A stretch of 64,000 bases of DNA. Source: Pyrus communis (lineage: Eukaryota; Streptophyta; Magnoliopsida; Rosales; Rosaceae). Positions 58,318-64,000 of this stretch are shown here, one piece after another (within the stretch, counting starts at the first letter, position 1; each line of letters opens with the position of its first letter). The DNA lies in assembly GCF_963583255.1 (NCBI RefSeq), contig NC_084811.1, positions 17,812,088-17,876,087 of the forward strand, given 5' to 3'. The position numbers were made by a program, and so were the translations under genes. The notes below the pieces were generated by a model, which worked only from the letters and a program-made list of their open reading frames with translations, was not told where the DNA came from and searched no databases.

Positions 58318-59690
58318 TTACTCATCGGCAGCCTACGCAACTACTGGTCCCTCAACTGCCATGCCTTCAGCAGCCACACCGCTTTCAGCAGTCAGAGCTT
58401 CCATCAGCTCATCCTCAGCCATCCATGCCTGGACTGTCTAACCCTCAATTGCTCCACCAAAGGAAACCTCAAATGAGAAGTCAAGCAGATCAACTAGAGA
58501 AATAGAAAAAGACTCCAAGTCATTCTTAGAAAACGCATAATATGACGGCCTACCCTGGAGATGGTCTACATAGCCAAGCTTATAGAAATTGGCCTGATAA
58601 GAAGCAAGTGCCACTTCGTGACTGACCTTCTCATTCCTCAGCTACACATTCTCCTTAACAAGCCCAGTGCGAGCATCTTGGAGCTCACCCAGTTCCTTTT
58701 TCAAGTTCTCGCTAACAGACAGCGCACCTTGCAGATCCACTTCCTTGGACTCAAGCTTACTGGCAACATCCTTGAGACGAGATACTTCAGCATGCATGAA
58801 GACAAGCTCCTCGTCCTTGGAGAAACAAGCACATCGTAGCTCTAAATTGACACGCTCAAGGTCCTTAACACCGGTGCAACATGACTGACTTCTTTCTCTC
58901 CAGCTTCCAACATCACCTGAATCGCATTAAGCTTAGCCTTCAAATGGATGACCTCCTGATGAACGATCTCCAATTGTATTGAAGTGAGGGCATAGACATA
59001 GACATTAGACCCCTTCAAAACGGCTAGTTTAGATTCGAGCTTCTCGATCTTTTCAGCAGCCAAGCGAATCTGAGCCGTCAGCGCCACTTCAGCCTCCTTA
59101 GTATGCTTGACGACATCCTAATCAATGCGCATAGACTCAACTACCAAGATCAAAGTCTTATGCATTATAGCAAGCAAGAAGGATCTCCTCGAGTAGGCAG
59201 GACACTTCGCACAAGAGTCTGAGCGGACGATAATTTTCTAAACACTATCAACAAACTTGGCGCATGCATCAACGTCCTCAAGCAGGTCAGCCTTCAGCAG
59301 CGCATAAACCTTGGGAAACTCCCCAGCCTCAGACTCGGTAGATCTCTCACAACTGCCTGTGCGAGCAAACTTCCCTTTCTCAGCAAATGAATCAATCGCA
59401 GCAGAAGAAGGAACATACCCAGCCACTACCTTAGCAGCAAAATCCACTTTCCCACTTTTCATAGCGGTGAGCCTATCAAAAGCCAAACCATACTTCGCTC
59501 CCGACGCGCGCATCGATCCAAACTCGGACACCGGGGGCACCACCGAACCATTTCGATGGGCAATCCTCTTAGGAACGGCAGTGGCCACCTTTAGAGCAAT
59601 AGGTTTCACAGGCTCAAATTCAACAATATTTTTCTTCCCCTTGGGAGAAGTCAGATGAACGACAAGCTTTTCTCTCTAGCTGACGCTTGA
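58318..59690 (-). pseudogene. Antisense coiled-coil ORF of element C, decayed
   Basis: On the strand opposite to C. Segments in order: KLVVHLTSPKGKKNIVEFEP, VATAVPKRIAHRNGSVVPPV, FGSMRASGAKYGLAFDRLTA, VPSSAAIDSFAEKGKFART and ESEAGEFPKVYALLKADLLE up to a stop at 59238. The coiled-coil part follows (KIEKLESKLAVLKGS, EVIHLKAKLNAIQV, RLKDVASKLESKEV, SENLKKELGELQDA). The tail is NFYKLGYVDHLQGRPS and acidic/Ala-rich sequence ending at a stop at 58318. Several stops and frame changes break it. I recall this as a recurrent antisense ORF of Tat-type elements in Rosaceae; the function is unknown. It has no visible similarity to the antisense ORF of A and G beyond being a coiled coil. Confidence 0.65.
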
Positions 59691-60663
59691 AGCACATGGC
59701 CTCAGCCCACATCTTTCTTTCCTTAGCAGCATGGGCATGTGTCTAGCCTGCCAAGCACAGTGCCTCGTGCCCAAGCTGTAGCCCCGACCACGCAATTCAT
59801 GGCCCATGAAGCTCAGCCTATGGCACAGGTCACAAGCAAGAAATATGGCACCTTATGCCTTTTTCTCTTCTATACTTCACGGTATAGCAGGCCTAAGCCT
59901 GCCTCATCATACTTGGCTCGCGGCAAGCCAAAATCTAGAAGGGCTAGAGGGGCTCACACAGTTTCGGGCCCAACGTGTCGTTCACCTTTCCCACTCATAA
60001 TCACCTTTGCTCGAGGCGTCGAGCAACCTATGGTGAGACCTCAGCTGCTCCACACTATCCAGCATGCCTGATTGGCCCATGTTAGATTCAAGCCCCCAAA
60101 ATAAGCTCATGCCCCATGGTTCACTCTGCATTGTGCCTTAGCGCCTTAAGTCGCAGCCCTAGTTGCGCAACTACCTTTAGCTCTAGTTGAGTTGAGCAGC
60201 CCAAGCCATGGCCCTTGCCACGCCACCTCCGCAGCCCGCTCTGAGCCAGTTCTTGGCCCCTACCAATCGATGTGCCGTACCACCCCGACGGCTGCCCCAC
60301 AGCAGCATCACCCAAGAAGACTAAGAAAATTACCTTTTCCTTACTTAGGTGCGGTGTGAAGAAGAACAACAACGAGAAATGACTCTTTGCAAGGGCAAGA
60401 GAAGAAGAGTGCTAGGGAAAGGGAAACAAATTTCCTCTAGTTTCTCTCTTCCTTGTTGGAATAAAGATTGTTCTCCAAATTTATTTAATTCCCTGCTTAA
60501 GGCATAATTAAATAGTATTGGGGCAATTGGTTTCCTTTTCCTAAAAGAGTCTACCTCTAAGTTAAAGAAAGAGATCTAGTTCAAATTGGGAAACAACTCT
60601 ACAGGCCCATGTAGCTAGGGAATTCTACAACTACTACCGTTTTTCGACGTGCAACCTAACATG
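59691..60663 (-). other. Leader/promoter side of the element C antisense ORF
   Basis: GC-rich, GCCCA-rich DNA with broken short ORFs at 59691-60120. From about 60500 down to 60350 on minus there is a pyrimidine-rich leader-like stretch (TTCTCGTTGTTGTTCTTCTT). No clear polypurine tract for C was found next to its 3' LTR. Confidence 0.35.
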
Positions 60664-61314
60664 TGTGGAGCCTAAAATAATCTCAAATATTATGTAGGCG
60701 ACACGTGGACTTTTGCCCAAGAAAGACAATGTTACCCTCATTAAATGGGCAGGCTCCTTAGATACTCTCATGCACAACTCACATCCCTGAAGGTCCCAGC
60801 AGCTGAATACAACTGCCCATAGCTCACTTACCCTTGGCAAGGAAAAGTCAAAGCATTAAAGATAAGGATTAATTACCTAAATCCTATCTTTCATACATTC
60901 CAATTAAAGATTGACTCCATTCAAATAAGTAACCCCTATTTAATTCAATTAGGGATAATTACTCCATTATCTCAATATATTATTTCCTATTTAATATCTT
61001 GACAATATTTCTCCATAAACCTTGGCCAATAGGATGCCACCATGTGTAAGGTAAAACCCTAACACTATGGATGACCCTCTTCTCCTATATATACCCCATA
61101 TTCTATCAAATTTCGGTAAGCTTTTGTTGTCCGAAAAAGCTTTAAACACTTTACTCTTCTCAAAGAAACTAACTTAGGCATCAGAGATCCATTGGCCTAA
61201 CCCCCCCCCCTTCACCTCGTGGGCGCGTGAGACTTAGATCTTAGATCAAAGGTGTTGATTATTTTGCAGGTGCATTTTCGTCAAAGCTAGAGACGGCGGA
61301 AATTTGCATCGACA
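60664..61314 (+). mobile_element. Element C 3' LTR
   Basis: TGTGGAGCC...CATCGACA, 651 bp. TATA-like CTATATATA at 61085-61093. TATAC outside (61315-61319) equals the duplication left of the 5' LTR. Confidence 0.85.
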
Positions 61315-61319
61315 TATAC

Positions 61320-62026
61320 TATATAAAAAAGAAGATCCACTCACAAAAGCAATAACTTGTTCACTCTGTGTCATTTGTTGATCCGATTAAGCTTGTACCT
61401 ATACCAAGTCTCATTGACAAAATACTTTCTTTCTTTGTTTTGCCAAACGATATATTTTTGTTAGATTAAATGTTAGACTAGCCATCGACGGAGTTCAAAT
61501 CTAGGTCGTCATGCAAGGACTCAACACATTTCCACCACTGTGGTAAAATGCCACTTGCACATTGACAATCACACACAAAATGTACAATCGATAGTTAATA
61601 TGTCTAAAACTCGTATTTTACAAAATTGCCCATTAGACTAAAATTAATTGTAAAACTGCCCCCAATTTCTTAAAATTGTCAAATAGACCCAAAGCTTCAA
61701 CAAATCTCACATTTTGAACCTTGTTGTACAAACAGTGCAGTAAGAACATCATTTTCCAAGATTTCCCACCAAATCAAGCATATAATATAAGAATTAAAAG
61801 ATGGGAACAAGGGAAACAGAAAATATACCAGAATCAGGGCCCCAAGGTGGTCGAGGAAGTCAAGTTTGGTAAGAATCTCACTGACCCAAGAGGGCATTTC
61901 GTCGGACTTCGGTGATAACAAGAATGATTTGAGCATGCAAGCTCAAATTATGCTCCTTGTGACGATGAAGGTTAGAAACCAGAGCCTAATTTTGCCTGAA
62001 ACGGCAAGGTTTGGCCAAATAAATCG
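61320..62026. other. Flanking DNA right of element C
   Basis: AT-rich, no gene recognised. Part of 61700-62020 read on minus looks intron-like downstream of the exon-like ORF at 62027-62410. Confidence 0.4.
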
Positions 62027-62410
62027 TCAAGAACCCGAGGTTGGGAGTGGTGTGTCTCGTCGGAGAAGACAACGAACCGTGGGAGTAGCTACTGTGCAGT
62101 GAAATGCCTTATGCCTTGGTGTCCTGAGCAGAATGAAGTAGTGTGGTGGTGGTTCCAGATTCAATAAGGTCGGCAGTTTCACCACGTCTTGAGTTTGCAA
62201 AGACGAGAGGGACGAGAGAGATTGAAGGAGTTTGAGTTTTGCCATTGTTTTTGGGTTTAATGGCTGGTTGGCTTTGTCGTTTTTCGCCATGAAAAATGGT
62301 GATGGTGGTGATGTTTCCTCGGCCTTCTTATTGGGCAGCAAGAGAGAGGAAGACATAAATGAGACACAGAGGGAAAGGAAGAGAGTGAGGGAGTTTGAGC
62401 GTTGAGGCAA
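62027..62410 (-). pseudogene. Exon-like ORF, unrecognised
   Basis: Minus ORF of 127 codons. The ATG at codon 41 gives MAKNDKANQPLNPKTMAKLK then LLQSLSSLSSLQTQDVVKLP and a Ser/Leu/Pro-rich rest, and the upstream part is leader-like. A possible donor follows near the end (CTCGG|GTTCTTG). It could be the first exon of a host gene or of a captured fragment. I recognise no domain. Confidence 0.25.
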
Positions 62411-62769
62411 GGAGTGATAATGACAGAGATTGAGTGAGGGAGATTGGTTGACAGAGAGAAGAGAACCAAAAAGATGGGAAAATGGAGATTAAGAGCAAGC
62501 CCAGCGTGGGCGCAAGCTCGGGGGACAGGAGACAGAACAAGGGCCCGAGGCTCGGTGGATCAGCTCCAGCGTGGGCAAGCCTGAGTGAAGGTGGAGGTCC
62601 GAGTTCCGGGCCCGTGGGGAATTGCCAGCCCGAGAGCCTGAGGCTATGTGACGTCAGCGCTGACGTCAGCCTAGCGTTAGGCAATATTTAATTTTTTTTG
62701 TGTTAGGCGCATGCGCCCCCAGCATGCACCCCACTCGCGCGTGGGGGCGCATTGCCGACACAAAATCAG

Positions 62770-62807
<38 letters not shown>
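62770..62807. repeat. 38-base poly-A run
   Basis: An uninterrupted A run inside the subterminal part of Harbinger copy 2, with no counterpart in copy 1. Confidence 0.9.
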
Positions 62808-62809
<2 letters not shown>

Positions 62810-63356
62810 TTGTCAGTTACCGTTAGGAAGCCACGTGGCTTCCCACGGTCCATTAGATCTCAACGGTTATTTAATTTGAACCGTTCGATCTCAACGATCA
62901 AAAAAAATAAAAAGTCTTATTTAATATCCACCGTTCGATCTGAGATCAACAGTGGATATTAATATGCTTTATAAATAAAAAAATAAAAAAAATAGTTTTA
63001 AAATTAAGAAAAGTTACCGTTGTGACACGTGGCACAATCTGGAGTGTTGGAATTCAAATTTTTTTATATCCAACGGCAGAGATTAATTAATTGAATAAAA
63101 ATTTAAAAAAAATTGTAAAAAATTCAAAAAAATTCAAAAAAAATCTGAAAAGTCTGAAAAAAATCTAAAAAATCTGAAAAAATCTAAAAAAAATCTGAAA
63201 AATCTGAAAAAAAATTGTAAAAAAAATTGTTTTTACTTTTCTATAAATACCTTCTCATTATCATCTACCTTACACAACAATTTCATATTTTCTCAACTAC
63301 TTTCAATCACATTCCTTTCTTTGTCTCAAAGTTTGAATCCATTTTTTTTCAACAAA

Positions 63357-63656
63357 ATGACCATTGGTGCAGGTACGAATTGGTCTCTTATTGAAGATGT
63401 TGCGTTGTGTACTAGCTGGGTTGAAGTTACTCATAGTTCGCTTACGGGTAATGAGATGCAGTTGCGAGAAATGTGGAGTCTTATTCATACCAATTATCTT
63501 GAGAAAATTGGTGGGGAAAGAACCAAAGAATCGATGTCCAGTCGTTGGAAATTACTTAGCCAAGCGGATGTGGTGCGAAGGAGGCGTGCAAAAGAAAGCG
63601 GACGTGGTGCAAAGGAGGCGTGCAAGAGAAGCGATAGCAAGCCAAGGTGGTCCTAG
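63357..63656 (+). pseudogene. Harbinger ORF1 of copy 2, internally deleted
   Basis: MTIGAGTNWSLIEDVALCTS, MWSLIHTNYLEKIGGERTKE and SRWKLLSQ match exon 1 of copy 1 closely and identify the Myb/trihelix-like ORF1. After LSQ the sequence jumps to a basic repeat (GATGTGGTGC...GAGGCGTGCA, twice). In another frame this ends PSTTREDHPSTTNWLSDDE at 63709, the type of C-terminal tail expected for ORF1. The middle of the protein, including exon 2 sequence, is missing. The ATG at 63357 corresponds to the start in copy 1. Confidence 0.7.
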
Positions 63657-63719
63657 CACCACAAGAGAAGATCATCCTAGCACCACAAATTGGTTAAGTG
63701 ATGATGAATAGAGTACTTT

Positions 63720-64000
63720 TTGTAATCAGAGCCCATAATTTTCCAATCACTTTGGGTTGTAATTTATTATTTATTGTTTGTATTATTTATGTTGTTTCCA
63801 ATTTATTGAATATTTATTCAAATTAATTTGGTAAGTTATTTATACTAAGAGAATATTTATTCAAATGACAAAAACACACCAAATAAAATTACATAAGCAT
63901 ACGGAATAATTAAAAACTCACTAAAAAAATTACATAAACATACCAAATAATAAAACACACCAAATAAAATAACATAAACATACCAAATTCAAAAAAACAC
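63720..64000. other. AT-rich interior of Harbinger copy 2
   Basis: AT-rich spacer with AACACACCAAATAAAAT repeats, matching the kind of spacer between ORF1 and the convergent transposase. Nothing coding. Confidence 0.4.

Larger units (their letters stand above)
17847..61314 (+). mobile_element. Tat-like Ty3/gypsy element C, inflated by nested insertions
   Basis: LTRs starting TGTGGAGCCTAAAATAAT lie at 17847 and 60664, and TATAC flanks both outer ends (17842-17846 and 61315-61319). This fixes the two LTRs as one insertion despite about 43.5 kb between them. The order on plus is: split 5' LTR, primer-site-like TGGTGCTTTCATTGAG (27812), leader, gag remnant (34295-35420), RNase H remnant (to 35817), 3' tandem repeats, antisense coiled-coil ORF, 3' LTR. 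Gag style, 3' tandem repeats and the antisense ORF fit the Tat lineage. Without insertions C would be well under 10 kb. All coding parts are broken. Confidence 0.8.
62493..64000 (+). mobile_element. PIF/Harbinger DNA transposon (copy 2, runs off right edge)
   Basis: Starts GAGCAAGCCCAGCGTGGG after TAA, comparable to the GAGCA start of copy 1. The GC-rich end, TGACGTCAGC, GCGTTAGGCGCATG, the GACACGTGGCACAATCTGGA block and the ORF1 leader follow in the same order as the right side of copy 1, inverted. The transposase would lie beyond the window on minus. Confidence 0.75.

Noticed and set aside
62328..62691. ORFs across the left end of Harbinger copy 2
   Set aside because: They cross the element border and consist of low-complexity Ser/Pro/Leu or Gly-rich sequence.

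Overview
The window looks like plant nuclear DNA from a region packed with transposable elements. I see no intact host gene. Everything with recognisable coding content belongs to a mobile element. The style of the elements (Athila-like and Tat-like Ty3/gypsy elements with antisense coiled-coil ORFs, PIF/Harbinger elements with a trihelix-like ORF1) recalls the apple/pear group of Rosaceae, but that placement is from memory and is not proven by the sequence.

Layout. 1-2594: gag start, primer site and 5' LTR of a minus-strand Ty3-type element running off the left edge. 2600-8348: unrecognised gene-like DNA, split by a PIF/Harbinger element (3220-6887) and ending in a Helitron-type 3' terminus. 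8349-17846: AT-rich relics including a 2,035-bp solo LTR with a perfect target-site duplication (10559-12593), a SINE-like unit and a decayed LTR. 17847-61314: one Tat-like Ty3/gypsy element (here 'element C') with matching TATAC target-site duplications, inflated to about 43.5 kb by nested insertions. 61315-64000: flank, then a second PIF/Harbinger element running off the right edge.

Nests inside C. Its 5' LTR is split by a 9.3-kb Athila-like element (A, minus strand, 17893-27198, TSD GTGGA). Its leader/gag is split by a truncated Athila-like element (D, 28475 to about 34294), the only copy with reverse transcriptase, and that is broken. After C's gag and RNase H remnants lies a hAT-like element (35990-56758, 9-bp flanking repeats). 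It is filled by a doubly truncated Athila-like element (E, minus, about 36073-42587) and by an Athila-like deletion derivative (G, 43533-56367) preceded by a duplicated piece of its own 3' region. The 5' LTR of G is split by another solo LTR (H, 45598-47872, TSD CGAAT). C ends with 3' tandem repeats, a decayed antisense coiled-coil ORF and its 3' LTR.

How it works together: no copy has an intact pol, so any mobility of A, E and G would have depended on proteins supplied in trans. The most unusual content is a conserved coiled-coil ORF carried antisense in both A and G (intact in A, one nonsense codon in G), next to a shared promoter-like block. A second, unrelated antisense coiled-coil ORF sits in C.
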